Of a DNA stretch of 36,822 nt, positions 7,157-15,627 are shown piece after piece. The stretch covers positions 1 to 36,822 of the forward strand of contig JAHJKL010000085.1 of assembly GCA_018822365.1 (NCBI GenBank), in the 5' to 3' direction. The stretch is from Candidatus Margulisiibacteriota bacterium (GTDB taxonomy: Bacteria > Margulisbacteria > WOR-1 > O2-12-FULL-45-9 > XYB2-FULL-48-7). A program made the position numbers and the translations under genes. Position 1 is the stretch's first letter, and every line of letters begins with the position of its first letter. The notes under the pieces are model-generated. The model had not been told where the DNA came from. It did no database searches and saw only the letters and a list, made by a program, of their open reading frames with translations.

Positions 7157-8822
7157 GCTGGGTTACCCTCAAGACCTCGTCAACCGTGGTTTTACCGGCG
7201 ATCGCTTTTTCCATTCCGTCATCGCGCAAGGTTCTCATCCCCCCTTCGATCGCCGCTTTTTTCATCTCGTGGGTAGCTGCTTTGGCAATAACAAGGTCTT
7301 TGATCTTGTCGTTCATGGTCAAGATCTCGTAAATGCCGAAACGCCCTTCATAACCGGTAGTGTGGCACGACTTACATCCCTTGCCATGGTAAAAAGAAAG
7401 ATCGGAGTCAGCTTTCAGGCCAAGCTTTTGGATAACTTCCGGCGCCGGAACAAAAGGGGTCTTGCAATGAACACAGATCAACCTGACCAGCCGCTGGGCA
7501 ATGACCCCGGCAACTGCCGAAGAGACCAGGAACGGCTCGATCCCCATATCGGTCAAGCGATTAAGGGCGCCGGCCGCGTCGTTGGTATGAAGGGTCGAAA
7601 AAACAAGATGGCCGGTCAACGCCGCCTGGATCGCGATCTTTGCCGTATCAAGATCCCGGATCTCGCCGACTAAAATAACATCCGGGTCCTGCCTCAGGAT
7701 CGAAGGAAGGGCGCGGGAAAAATCCATTCCCGCTTTGACATTAACCTGTGACTGCCTGGTCCCCGGCAGTTCGTATTCAACCGGGTCTTCGATCGTCATG
7801 ATGTTCTTTTCCGCGGTAATAATGTTGTTCAATGTGGAGTATAGAGTGGTCGTTTTACCGGAACCGGTCGGCCCGGTCACCAGAACGATCCCGTAAGGTC
7901 GATCGACCAGTACTTTATACTGCTCAAGCATGCGGGCAGAAAAACCCAGGTCCTCCAAAGCGTATAAAACCTTGCTTTTGTCCAGCAATCTCATAACGAT
8001 CGCCTCGCCGTAAATAGTCGGATAAGATGAAACACGGACATCGACCGCTTTGGTCTCCATTTTCAGTTCAAAGCGGCCATCCTGGGGGACGCGGGATTCG
8101 GCGATGTCCATCTTCCCCATGACCTTGATCCTGGTAATGATCAGCGACTGCAGGTAAGCCGGGGCCGATGATACGTCATGTAAAAGACCGTCGATACGGT
8201 AGCGGACCCTGACATTCCTCTCGGTTGGATCAATATGAATATCCGAGGCCTTTTCCGCGATCCCCCGAAAAATAAGCAGGTTGACAAGCTTTGAGATCGG
8301 CCCTTCCTCGTCTTTGATCGCTTTTGGCAGAATAGACGATTGTTCTGCTCCGGGATAGATCCCCTTGATCAGATCATCAACGGAGCCGGCGACGCCATAA
8401 TACTGGGCAATGGCGGCATCGATCTCCCTGGGGGTCGAGACCATCGGTTCAACATCGCATTTTGTTTTTGACCGGACCTCGTCCAAAGCGACAACATCGA
8501 ACGGATCGATCATCGCTACGGTCAAAACATCCCCGACCTTAAAAAGAGGGATAACATGATATTTCTTGGCAAGAGTGATCGGCAAAAGATCGACCGCTTT
8601 CTGGTCAACCAGGTAGGAGGCAAGATCTACCTTGGGGAACTCCATTTCTTTTTCTAAAAAAGAAGCGATCAATTCCTCGGCGACCAGGCTGCTCTTGAGG
8701 ATGGTCATGATCAAGGTTTCGCCGTTGCGGCGGGCGTCTTCTACAGCTTCCTGGATCTGCGCTTCGGTCAGCAGACCGCTTTTTACCAGGCTCTCTCGCA
8801 GTGATTTGCTTTTGTCGACCAT
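7149..8822 (-). CDS. pilB: Type IV pilus assembly ATPase PilB (GspE family)
   Basis: Cytoplasmic hexameric ATPase powering pilus extension. The 557 residues contain an N-terminal MshEN/GspE-N domain (to about 145). The core follows: Walker A GPTGSGKTT (317-325), the Asp box IEDPVEY, Walker B ILVGEIRD and the His box FSTLHTNDA. A tetracysteine zinc site (C450, C453, C483, C486) ends in GYEGRFGIYEIL; this zinc motif marks extension ATPases rather than the retraction ATPase PilT. It has an AGGA-type ribosome site and lies 17 nt after the receiver gene, with pilC overlapping downstream. No pilT or secretin gene lies in the window. Confidence 0.96.
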   Translation of the reverse strand: MVDKSKSLRESLVKSGLLTEAQIQEAVEDARRNGETLIMTILKSSLVAEELIASFLEKEMEFPKVDLASYLVDQKAVDLLPITLAKKYHVIPLFKVGDVLTVAMIDPFDVVALDEVRSKTKCDVEPMVSTPREIDAAIAQYYGVAGSVDDLIKGIYPGAEQSSILPKAIKDEEGPISKLVNLLIFRGIAEKASDIHIDPTERNVRVRYRIDGLLHDVSSAPAYLQSLIITRIKVMGKMDIAESRVPQDGRFELKMETKAVDVRVSSYPTIYGEAIVMRLLDKSKVLYALEDLGFSARMLEQYKVLVDRPYGIVLVTGPTGSGKTTTLYSTLNNIITAEKNIMTIEDPVEYELPGTRQSQVNVKAGMDFSRALPSILRQDPDVILVGEIRDLDTAKIAIQAALTGHLVFSTLHTNDAAGALNRLTDMGIEPFLVSSAVAGVIAQRLVRLICVHCKTPFVPAPEVIQKLGLKADSDLSFYHGKGCKSCHTTGYEGRFGIYEILTMNDKIKDLVIAKAATHEMKKAAIEGGMRTLRDDGMEKAIAGKTTVDEVLRVTQLD

Positions 8823-8839
8823 TTTATGGTTCCTAACCC

Positions 8840-9250
8840 CTAGTGGTCATGATTTTTCTGGTACTTCTGCAGGGCCCTTTCCATCGCCGCCAATAAATTT
8901 TCCGCTTCAAACGGCTTGGTTAAATAAATATCCGCCCCGGTTTCTATCCCCATTTCTTTGTCCCGGTCGGTAACCTTGGCGGTCAACATGATTATCGGGA
9001 TATGCTTGAAGTTTTCGTCAAACTTCAGCATCCTGGCGACCTTATAACCGTCAAGCTTTGGAAGCATGACGTCAAGCAGAATAATATCTGGATGCTCGAC
9101 CCTGGCCTTTTCAAGGGCCTGCTGGCCGTCTGACGCGGTAATGACCGAATAACCGGAAGAAGCAAGCAAGACCTCGATCAATGAGCGGACATCCGGCTCA
9201 TCGTCGACAACCAGGGCTTTCATCTTTAAACTTAAATTATCATCCGCCAT
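8840..9250 (-). CDS. Receiver-only response regulator (CheY/PilH-like)
   Basis: A single receiver domain of 136 residues: acidic pair VVDDEPD near the N-terminus, phosphoacceptor Asp in DIILLDVMLPKLDG, conserved Thr in IIMLTAK and Lys in YLTKPF. No output domain follows, so it should act by protein contact, like CheY or the PilG/PilH regulators of twitching. It is the first gene of the pilB-pilC unit, which suggests a role in pilus control. The start at 9250 is favoured over the internal ATG at 9223 only by the promoter position: an extended -10 ends 10 nt upstream and no Shine-Dalgarno is seen. The short MADDNLSLK lead is not needed for the fold. Confidence 0.88.
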   Translation of the reverse strand: MADDNLSLKMKALVVDDEPDVRSLIEVLLASSGYSVITASDGQQALEKARVEHPDIILLDVMLPKLDGYKVARMLKFDENFKHIPIIMLTAKVTDRDKEMGIETGADIYLTKPFEAENLLAAMERALQKYQKNHDH

Positions 9251-9260
9251 GACTGCGCTG

Positions 9261-9269
9261 ATTATAACA
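9261..9269 (-). promoter_or_regulatory. Extended -10 promoter (TGTTATAAT) for the receiver-pilB-pilC operon
   Basis: TGTTATAAT on the minus strand, preceded by ATATA and ending 10 nt before the ATG at 9250. The same 9-mer and the same 10-nt spacing recur before the glycosyltransferase at 18014. Confidence 0.65.
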
Positions 9270-9273
9270 TATA

Positions 9274-9282
9274 TGCTAAAAT
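9274..9282 (+). promoter_or_regulatory. Extended -10 promoter (TGCTAAAAT) for hflX
   Basis: TGCTAAAAT on the plus strand, about 25 nt before the TTG start of hflX. A GAGGAA ribosome site at 9300-9305 lies in the predicted leader. Confidence 0.5.
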
Positions 9283-9307
9283 AGGGAATAGTAAAATATG
9301 AGGAACC

Positions 9308-10417
9308 TTGAAAAAACCATTTAACAACCCAAATGAATTTATTTTACCGGGACAGGAAAACGCTTTCCTGGTTGGGGTAGAATTCCCGAACGAGCCGGTC
9401 CCGCTTGAGATCAGCATGAACGAACTTGGAGAATTAGCCAGGACCGCCGGAGTACAGCTCGTCGGCTCTCTAATTCAAAAAAGAGCGAAGGTCGACCCCA
9501 AATTCTTTATCGGGACCGGCAAACTGGAGGAGCTGACGGCGGCTGTTTCTGGCTCCGGCGCCAATGTAGTGATCTTCGACCACGAACTCTCCCCCGCCCA
9601 GCAAAATCATCTGGCCGAGGCTCTCGGGGTCAAGGTCATTGACCGGACCGAGTTGATCCTTGATATTTTTGCCCAACACGCGAAAAGCCGGGAAGGAAAG
9701 CTCCAGGTCGAGCTGGCTCAAGCGATCTTTCGGTTGAGCCATTTGACCGGCCAGGGAGAAGCAATGTCTCGGCTCGGAGGAGGGATCGGGACCAGGGGGC
9801 CGGGCGAAACCAAGCTGGAATACGACCGGCGCGAGATCCGCTCCAAGGTCTCTGAATTGAAAAAATTGATCGTAAAATTACGGGAAGGGCGGCAGCGCAA
9901 CAGAGAAAAAAGACGCGGCAGCCTGCTGCCGACCATTGCCTTGGTCGGCTACACCAATTCCGGAAAATCGACCTTGCTCAATACGCTGACCAGGTCTGAC
10001 GTTTTGACCGAAGACAAGCTTTTTGCCACTCTCGACCCTACTACCCGCAGGCTGTACCTTCCGTCCGGCCGGATCGTGCTGCTGACCGACACGGTCGGTT
10101 TTATCCAAAAACTCCCCCACTCACTCGTCACCGCTTTTCAGGCAACCCTGGAAGAAGTAAGCGAAGCGGATGTCCTTATTCATGTTGTTGATTCATCCAG
10201 TCCATATTTAGAGAAACAGATCAGCGCTGTCTACCAGGTACTGAAAGAGTTAAATAGCAACACAAAACCGATCTTGACAGTTTTCAACAAAGAAGATAAG
10301 TTGGCAAAACCGATCAGCAATGATCTATTGCAAAAATTCGCGCCGTCCGTCATGATCTCGGCCAGTAAGAAGACCGGGCTTGATCAGCTGATCAAAAAAC
10401 TCGACTCCCAGCTATAA
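9308..10417 (+). CDS. hflX: Ribosome-associated GTPase HflX
   Basis: GTPase that binds the 50S subunit and can split or rescue stalled ribosomes under stress. At 369 residues it is compact. The HflX N-terminal domain shows [12 protein letters not shown] and [20 protein letters not shown], then the glycine-rich [15 protein letters not shown] linker. The GTPase domain follows: G1 [10 protein letters not shown]2/Thr region DPTTRR, G3 DTVGFI and G4 FNKEDK. The start is TTG at 9308 after GAGGAA; the upstream ATG at 9298 is in another frame and stops quickly. The 3' end overlaps the convergent aroF by 6 bases, with no terminator between them. Confidence 0.95.
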   Translation: MKKPFNNPNEFILPGQENAFLVGVEFPNEPVPLEISMNELGELARTAGVQLVGSLIQKRAKVDPKFFIGTGKLEELTAAVSGSGANVVIFDHELSPAQQNHLAEALGVKVIDRTELILDIFAQHAKSREGKLQVELAQAIFRLSHLTGQGEAMSRLGGGIGTRGPGETKLEYDRREIRSKVSELKKLIVKLREGRQRNREKRRGSLLPTIALVGYTNSGKSTLLNTLTRSDVLTEDKLFATLDPTTRRLYLPSGRIVLLTDTVGFIQKLPHSLVTAFQATLEEVSEADVLIHVVDSSSPYLEKQISAVYQVLKELNSNTKPILTVFNKEDKLAKPISNDLLQKFAPSVMISASKKTGLDQLIKKLDSQL

Positions 10418-11431
10418 AATCCGGTTAACCGCTTGCGCTACCGCCCTCAATTCCGGCATCAGAGCGTTGAACATTTCAGGGGTGAGGGACTGCGGCCCGT
10501 CAGACAAGGCTTCGTTCGGATGGGGGTGGACCTCAATGATCAACCCATCGGCGCCGGCGGCGATCGCCGCTTTAGCCATCGGCCCGACCAGATCACGCTT
10601 ACCGGTCCCGTGGCTCGGGTCAACGACCACCGGCAAATGGCTTAGCTTTTTAATAACTGGAACAGCTGCCAGGTCAAGGGTGTTTCTGGTGTAAGTTTCC
10701 AGGGTCCGGATCCCTCTTTCACACAGCATTACCTGACGGTTCCCTTCGGACATGACGTATTCAGCCGACATCAGCAGTTCTTCAATGGTTGAGCCGGCCC
10801 CCCGTTTCAGCAAGACCGGTTTTCCCGCTTTTCCGACTTCTTTGAGCAAACTAAAGTTTTGCATATTACGCGCCCCGATCTGGACAATATCGGCATAACG
10901 GGCCACCAGCTCAACATCTCTGGTATCAAGGGCTTCGGTCACAACTGGCAGCCCGGTCTTCTTCCTGGCTTCCGCCAGCAGCTTCAATCCCTCTTCCCCC
11001 ATTCCCTGGAAACTGTATGGAGAGGTTCGCGGCTTAAAAGCGCCTCCGCGCAAAATGGTCCCTCCCCCCTGCTTGACCGCTTCGGCCACTTCCATGATCG
11101 CTTCTTTCCCTTCAACCGAACATGGCCCGGCCATGATCGCGATCTTTTCCCCGGCACCGATCTTTAATTTGTCACCGATCTTTACGATCGTATCCTCCGC
11201 CTGAAACTCCCGGCTGACCAGCTTGTACGGTTTGCGGATCGGGACGATCTCGGACACTCCCGGCAACAGCTGGAGAGTCTCCAGTTGAATGGTCGCTTTA
11301 TCACCGATCGCCCCAATAACCGTCCGCTCGATCCCCTTGGATAGATGGATCCCAAAGCCTTTGTTCTTGAGTTTTTCCGCGACCGCGTTGACCTGTTCCT
11401 CAGTCGCATCTTTATTCATTATAATGATCAT
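10412..11431 (-). CDS. aroF: 3-deoxy-7-phosphoheptulonate (DAHP) synthase, AroF/AroA(G) beta type
   Basis: First step of the shikimate pathway: phosphoenolpyruvate plus erythrose 4-phosphate gives DAHP. The 339-residue protein has a ferredoxin-like N-terminal regulatory domain (about 1-70), then the KDO8P-type barrel. Barrel motifs include [48 protein letters not shown] and the metal-site [11 protein letters not shown]. This N-domain type often gives feedback control by tyrosine or phenylalanine. AGGAGG in the last codons of the chorismate mutase gene serves as its ribosome site, so the two are cotranscribed and probably coupled. Confidence 0.95.
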   Translation of the reverse strand: MIIIMNKDATEEQVNAVAEKLKNKGFGIHLSKGIERTVIGAIGDKATIQLETLQLLPGVSEIVPIRKPYKLVSREFQAEDTIVKIGDKLKIGAGEKIAIMAGPCSVEGKEAIMEVAEAVKQGGGTILRGGAFKPRTSPYSFQGMGEEGLKLLAEARKKTGLPVVTEALDTRDVELVARYADIVQIGARNMQNFSLLKEVGKAGKPVLLKRGAGSTIEELLMSAEYVMSEGNRQVMLCERGIRTLETYTRNTLDLAAVPVIKKLSHLPVVVDPSHGTGKRDLVGPMAKAAIAAGADGLIIEVHPHPNEALSDGPQSLTPEMFNALMPELRAVAQAVNRIL

Positions 11432-11438
11432 TGATTAC

Positions 11439-11789
11439 TTACCTCCTGAGGTTACCCGCTTTCTTTAGGTAGACATGCTTGATCTCTTTCTGCTCTTTAG
11501 AGGAGTTCACCTGCATCAGGACCCGGACACATTTAGGAAGACTTCCGGGGACCTCGATCTCTTTGGCGCAGATCAGCGGAGTATCCTGCCAGCCGATCTC
11601 CCGGGCCGCGACCGCGGGGAATTCCGCGTTCAGATCGGATGTCAGAGTAAAAAGGATCGAAGCGATCTCTTCGATCTTCAGGGAGTTGGCGGCAACTAAT
11701 TCTCTAAGCAATTCTTTGGTCGCCGTTAAGATCTCTTCCCGGGAATTGTTCTCCACCGTCGTCGCGCCGCGGATGCCTCGTACAGCCAT
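11439..11789 (-). CDS. aroH: Chorismate mutase, AroH class
   Basis: Rearranges chorismate to prephenate for phenylalanine and tyrosine synthesis. The product of about 116 residues has the trimeric AroH-type signature: MAVRGIRGATTVENNSREEI at the start, SILFTLTSDLNAEFPAVAAR and a Cys/Arg-containing PKCVRVLMQVN near the end. An in-frame TTG at 11807 would add six residues, but homologues begin at MAVRGIRGAT, so ATG 11789 is chosen. There is no good Shine-Dalgarno; it starts 23 nt after the stop of the TPR gene. Next to aroF it forms a two-gene aromatic amino-acid module. Confidence 0.92.
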   Translation of the reverse strand: MAVRGIRGATTVENNSREEILTATKELLRELVAANSLKIEEIASILFTLTSDLNAEFPAVAAREIGWQDTPLICAKEIEVPGSLPKCVRVLMQVNSSKEQKEIKHVYLKKAGNLRR

Positions 11790-11812
11790 AATGATTAATT
11801 TTATCAAATACT

Positions 11813-13594
11813 TCAGGTCTTTTCCAGTAGCAGACGAAGATCATTTGGATTTAAGCGGAAACCCAGGCGCTGGGCCGCGAGCGCATCCTCATAGGCCAGG
11901 CGGTACTCTCCCAGGTTATAGCGGGCAACGCTCCGGTTGAAATAGGTCAAAGCCAGCGTTGGCTTGAGCTTGAGCGCCGCGGTATAATCGTTGATCGCCG
12001 GCCGGTAATCCCGGATAGCGAGCCAATAATTCCCCCGGTTGTGGAATGCTTCGGCGCTCCGCGGGTCGAGCCGCAGCGCTTCGTTCAAATGCCGCAAAGC
12101 TCCAGGATACTGCTCCATTTGAGTTAAAAGATATCCAAGGTTATTATGTGAGGTCGCATCCCGGGGAGCGATCCTGACCGCCGCCATAAAATCGGCCAGG
12201 GCCAGGTCGGTCTTCCCGGTATAAAAATAAAGATTTCCCCGGCTATTATAAGCAGCCGTGAATTTTGGGTTCAATTTGATCGCGTGGTTAAGGTCGTCGA
12301 GCGCCTTGCCGAACTCCCGCCTGTCAATATTAGTTTGCGCCCGGTGTTGGAAGGCGGCGGGAACGGTTGGATACCAGAGGCAAACTTCGTCATACAAACT
12401 GATCGTGTCGCGCCAGACCTGGCAGCGCTGCCAGGTTAACCCGCCAAGAAACACGACCAAGATCACCCCGCCAATAATTAATGGGGTTCGCCGCTCTTTG
12501 TACTGCTCAAAAAGTAAAACCCCACCCCAGCCGACAATAAAATAGATCCCCAGCGAAGGAAGGTACGCATAGCGGTCGGCAAATATTCCCGGGACCATGA
12601 GTAAGATCACCGGAGCGATCGTCAGCAAAAAAAAGAGGAGACCAAAAACAACTTCACGTTGTTTTCGGCCAAAGTAAAAAAACAGGCCAAAAAAGAGCAG
12701 GAAAAGGGCCGGCGCGGCCAAAAACACCGGGGGAAGCGGGACCAGGCTTTCAACCACGTAAGAACCCAGCGGATAAAGCTGGTTAAAACCAAAGGGTAAA
12801 ATGGTCCGCGGCAAATAATAAAATATCACCCTATACGAAGCGACAAATATATTGGCATAGCTAAAAGGCGGTTCGGGAACGACCAACCCGCCGGTCGACT
12901 GCTTGGCCCACAATGAAACCAGGCCAAATATTAAGGCCAGCAGAAAGAACAGGGTTTTTTCCTTGAGCAGTTTGACGACCGGCTTTCTGCCCCGGTAAAA
13001 ATCGATCAATAAAAGGACGAACGGCAAAGAAAGGGCCATCGGCTTGGCTAAAAGGGCCAATAAAAAAGCGAGCAGCACTTTGAACAACCCTCCGCCTCTC
13101 CCCTGCAAATAACGGAGATAGCAGATCAGCGCCGCCAGATAAAAAAACGCGAACAAAACATCTTTTCGTTCTGTCGCCCAGGCGACAGACTCGACATGGA
13201 CCGGATGGACCCCCCAGAGAAGAGCGGCGGTAAAAGCCAGGGGCCAGCTGCCGGCCAGCAACAGAAGAAAGATAAAGACCAGCAGAGAGTTCCCGATATG
13301 TAAAAGCAGATTATCTAAATGAAAAACAAACGGGTTCAACCCAAACAGTTGATATTCGATCGCGTATGATGCCTGGACCAGCGGATGATACATGCCGTAA
13401 TGCGAAGAGGCAAACCATTGCCTGGCATTATCCAGGGAAAAAGAAGCGATCGTCTGGTTATTGTAGATCATGACATCGTCGTCCCAATCGACGAACTGAT
13501 TGCCAAGCGAAGGAAAATAACTAAAACCGATCAGCAGAACAAGGACCCCAAGCATCAGGATAAAACGAGGCTTGTTTTGCCGCTTATTTGTCAT
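11813..13594 (-). CDS. Multi-spanning membrane protein with C-terminal TPRs (TMTC/GT-C-like)
   Basis: The 593-residue product has about 10-11 hydrophobic helices in residues 12-385. The first loop carries FVDWDDDVMIYNN, an acidic motif of the kind that binds metal or polyprenyl-phosphate in GT-C glycosyltransferases. SVAWATERKDVLFAFFYL follows, very common in bacterial TMTC-like proteins. Residues about 395-590 form roughly five tetratricopeptide repeats (for example AAYNSRGNLYFYTGKTDLAL, AFHNRGNYWLAIRDYRPAI). It may be a protein or lipid glycosyltransferase, but the sugar and acceptor are unknown. It overlaps birA upstream by 11 nt and is followed closely by aroH, so it is part of a longer transcript. 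Confidence 0.72.
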   Translation of the reverse strand: MTNKRQNKPRFILMLGVLVLLIGFSYFPSLGNQFVDWDDDVMIYNNQTIASFSLDNARQWFASSHYGMYHPLVQASYAIEYQLFGLNPFVFHLDNLLLHIGNSLLVFIFLLLLAGSWPLAFTAALLWGVHPVHVESVAWATERKDVLFAFFYLAALICYLRYLQGRGGGLFKVLLAFLLALLAKPMALSLPFVLLLIDFYRGRKPVVKLLKEKTLFFLLALIFGLVSLWAKQSTGGLVVPEPPFSYANIFVASYRVIFYYLPRTILPFGFNQLYPLGSYVVESLVPLPPVFLAAPALFLLFFGLFFYFGRKQREVVFGLLFFLLTIAPVILLMVPGIFADRYAYLPSLGIYFIVGWGGVLLFEQYKERRTPLIIGGVILVVFLGGLTWQRCQVWRDTISLYDEVCLWYPTVPAAFQHRAQTNIDRREFGKALDDLNHAIKLNPKFTAAYNSRGNLYFYTGKTDLALADFMAAVRIAPRDATSHNNLGYLLTQMEQYPGALRHLNEALRLDPRSAEAFHNRGNYWLAIRDYRPAINDYTAALKLKPTLALTYFNRSVARYNLGEYRLAYEDALAAQRLGFRLNPNDLRLLLEKT

Positions 13595-14135
13595 TTTTAT
13601 TGCCCAAAAAAACCAAATAATATTTATTCAATTCGGCGATCAACAGCTCTGATATTTTTTTAAGGTCATGTTTTATCCCGGTTTCCATAAAAAGAGATGA
13701 AGCCTCCCCCCGCAATTCCCGGGGAAAGTCTTCCTCGCCAATATTTACATTTATCCCAATGCCGACGATCAAACAACCCGCGACTCCTTCAACTAAAATG
13801 CCGGCGATTTTCCGGCCATTGACCAGCAGGTCGTTCGGCCATTTGATCACTATCGGCAGATCAGCCGCCTGTAAAAGAGCAGCCCGGGCGGCCAGTGCCG
13901 AAAAAAGGGTGATCGGAGCAAGACTGGGAGGGTTGAGATAAGGCTTGAGCAGAGCGGAAAAATAAATATTACCTTCGGGAGAGAACCAGCCGCTCCCCGG
14001 CTTACCCCGGCCTCCGGTCTGATGGTCGGCAATAATTACCGTCCCTTCCCCCTCTCCACGCATAACAAGCCGCCGAGCCTCGTCGCTGGTCGAGTCGATC
14101 ACCGGATAATGAACGATCTTTCTGCCGATGATCAT
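13584..14135 (-). CDS. birA: Biotin--[acetyl-CoA carboxylase] ligase, catalytic domain only
   Basis: Attaches biotin to the carrier protein of acetyl-CoA carboxylase through biotinyl-AMP. Catalytic motifs are present: DSTSDEARRL, ADHQTGGRGKPGSGWFSPEG (the GRGRxGRxW-type loop), IKWPNDLLVNGRKIAGIL and VGIGINVN. The protein is short (about 183 residues). It has no N-terminal DNA-binding domain, so it cannot repress biotin genes like E. coli BirA, and the C-terminal SH3-like domain (about 45-50 residues) is missing too. The end overlaps the TPR gene. ATG at 14135 is preferred over an upstream TTG at 14141. Neither has a clear ribosome site. Confidence 0.9.
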   Translation of the reverse strand: MIIGRKIVHYPVIDSTSDEARRLVMRGEGEGTVIIADHQTGGRGKPGSGWFSPEGNIYFSALLKPYLNPPSLAPITLFSALAARAALLQAADLPIVIKWPNDLLVNGRKIAGILVEGVAGCLIVGIGINVNIGEEDFPRELRGEASSLFMETGIKHDLKKISELLIAELNKYYLVFLGNKNDK

Positions 14136-14141
14136 GCTCAA

Positions 14142-15518
14142 TTAAAAACGGTACATCAATCCGACCGCCGCCAGGTCTGACGCGTCGCCAAGCTGCATAT
14201 CTTGATGGACCCGGTAAGCGGCATCAAGGTCGATATTCGGGGAAAGAGAATAGATGATCCCGCCTTCCGCGGTGAAACGGGCCAGGTCTCCCGTATATTT
14301 CAAGTCGCTCCCCACCCTGATGTCCCCCCGGCCAAAAAGCCTGGCATTTTCAGCCACCAGCTGGACCAGCTTGCCGCCGAAATTAACCGTCCCGTTCTCC
14401 AGCGGGCGGTTGAAATTATCATAGCCGGCAAAATCAAACCGATCTTCGACAAAAGCCGGACTGATGTATTCGGCGCCGATCTTGGCCGCCTGAACGGTAA
14501 AAACCGTTCCGGTATCCCAGGGATCGTTCAAAGAGACGCTCCCCGCGACCATCATTCTCTTTTTTTCGGTGCCGAACCCGACCGTCCCGCTGGCGGTGAC
14601 TTTTTCACCAAACGGAGCGGTAACCGCGACCTTGGCCCTGGCCGTCCGGTCAGCAACAGAAAAAGATCCTGACGAGAGATAATCGCCGGTCAGCTCCAAT
14701 TTAACAACATTAAGGTTGAAACCGACGGAGCCGGTCAACAGGCTGGAATTAACCTTGCCGGAAAAGTCTCCCTGGGGACGGGAGTAAAAACCACCTTTTA
14801 TTTCCGCGCCATATAATTGAGTGATCGCCAAAACCCCGCTGTCCGGCCGGAGATAAGTAACCCCAATGTCGCTCGGAACGGAGCCGGTCGGATCGGCGAT
14901 GTGCCGTTTTGGCCCCGGACCAAGGATCACCTTGACTTCGACAGGCTCCAATTTGATCCTTGATTCAACATCCATGAGCTCGGGGACCAGCTTTCCGCGG
15001 CCGGCCGCCCCGGTCCCGTCGTCATAGAAACCATAATCCATCGTATCAAGGTTGATCTTTATCCCGGCCCCCTCGCTAAACTCGCGGGAGGCGGTCACCA
15101 TCAACCGGTAATTACCCAGGGTTCCCGGTTTCGCTCCTTTGGTCGCCAGGACATTCCCCGCTTCCCATCTGCTGGCATATTGGCCGGCAACTTCCATCTC
15201 GTCATTTGACTTTGGCCGCCGCTTAAGTTCAACGATCTGATCGCGGAGATCGCCCAATTTCTTTTCAAAATCCTTCCCCTCTAAAGAGTCGGCTATTTTC
15301 GACAAAAAAAGCGCGGTTTCGTAGCGGGTGATCGGTTGATCACCGCGGTAGGTCCCGTCTGGAAAGCCTTTGGTCACCCCAAGCCGGATCAGGTCGTAAA
15401 CTGCCGAATAGGCCCAATGGTCTGCCGGCAGGTCTTTGATCTTAACCTCATCGGTTTGCCCCAGCGCGGCGCCGGTTAAAACAAATAAAAGCAACAAATT
15501 AATTATTAATTTAAACAT
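14142..15518 (-). CDS. SLH-domain outer-membrane porin-like protein (OmpM type), copy 2
   Basis: 458 residues. Signal peptide MFKLIINLLLLFVLTGAALG, then one SLH domain (about 24-85: LPADHWAYSAVYDLIRLGVT, GFPDGTYRGDQPITRYETAL), a short coiled coil (EKKLGDLRDQIVELKRR) and a long strand-rich barrel ending in ...VGLMYRF. In OmpM-like proteins the SLH domain sits in the periplasm, binds modified peptidoglycan and ties the outer membrane to the wall, while the barrel forms a pore. It is a diverged paralogue of the next gene upstream (15628-16920), sharing the SLH-coil-barrel order. A 28-bp palindrome lies 15 bases before the start codon. The barrel and SLH calls are solid; pore function is inferred from the family. 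Confidence 0.85.
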   Translation of the reverse strand: MFKLIINLLLLFVLTGAALGQTDEVKIKDLPADHWAYSAVYDLIRLGVTKGFPDGTYRGDQPITRYETALFLSKIADSLEGKDFEKKLGDLRDQIVELKRRPKSNDEMEVAGQYASRWEAGNVLATKGAKPGTLGNYRLMVTASREFSEGAGIKINLDTMDYGFYDDGTGAAGRGKLVPELMDVESRIKLEPVEVKVILGPGPKRHIADPTGSVPSDIGVTYLRPDSGVLAITQLYGAEIKGGFYSRPQGDFSGKVNSSLLTGSVGFNLNVVKLELTGDYLSSGSFSVADRTARAKVAVTAPFGEKVTASGTVGFGTEKKRMMVAGSVSLNDPWDTGTVFTVQAAKIGAEYISPAFVEDRFDFAGYDNFNRPLENGTVNFGGKLVQLVAENARLFGRGDIRVGSDLKYTGDLARFTAEGGIIYSLSPNIDLDAAYRVHQDMQLGDASDLAAVGLMYRF

Positions 15519-15532
15519 AGCTATTTAACTTA

Positions 15533-15560
15533 TTAACCGCGCAATTAATTGCGCGGTTAA
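15533..15560. repeat. Perfect 28-bp palindrome (TTAACCGCGCAATT and its complement)
   Basis: The half-site TTAACCGCGCAATT is followed directly by its reverse complement. It lies in the gap between the two SLH genes, 15 bases before the start at 15518. A copy with 24 of 28 identical positions lies at 29548-29575 and a degenerate copy at 350-374. There is no T-run, so it is not a standard terminator. It could be an operator, a 5'-UTR hairpin or a small mobile repeat. Confidence 0.85.
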
Positions 15561-15627
15561 ATCCAGGATCATTTTAATATTTCTTTATCTTATCCAGCTC
15601 TTATTACCAATTTTTCAGTATAGACGC

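Noticed and set aside
10418-10440. CGGTTAACCG at the aroF end as another member of the 28-bp palindrome family
   Set aside because: Only 10 bp, inside coding sequence and with the arms in the opposite order; most likely chance.
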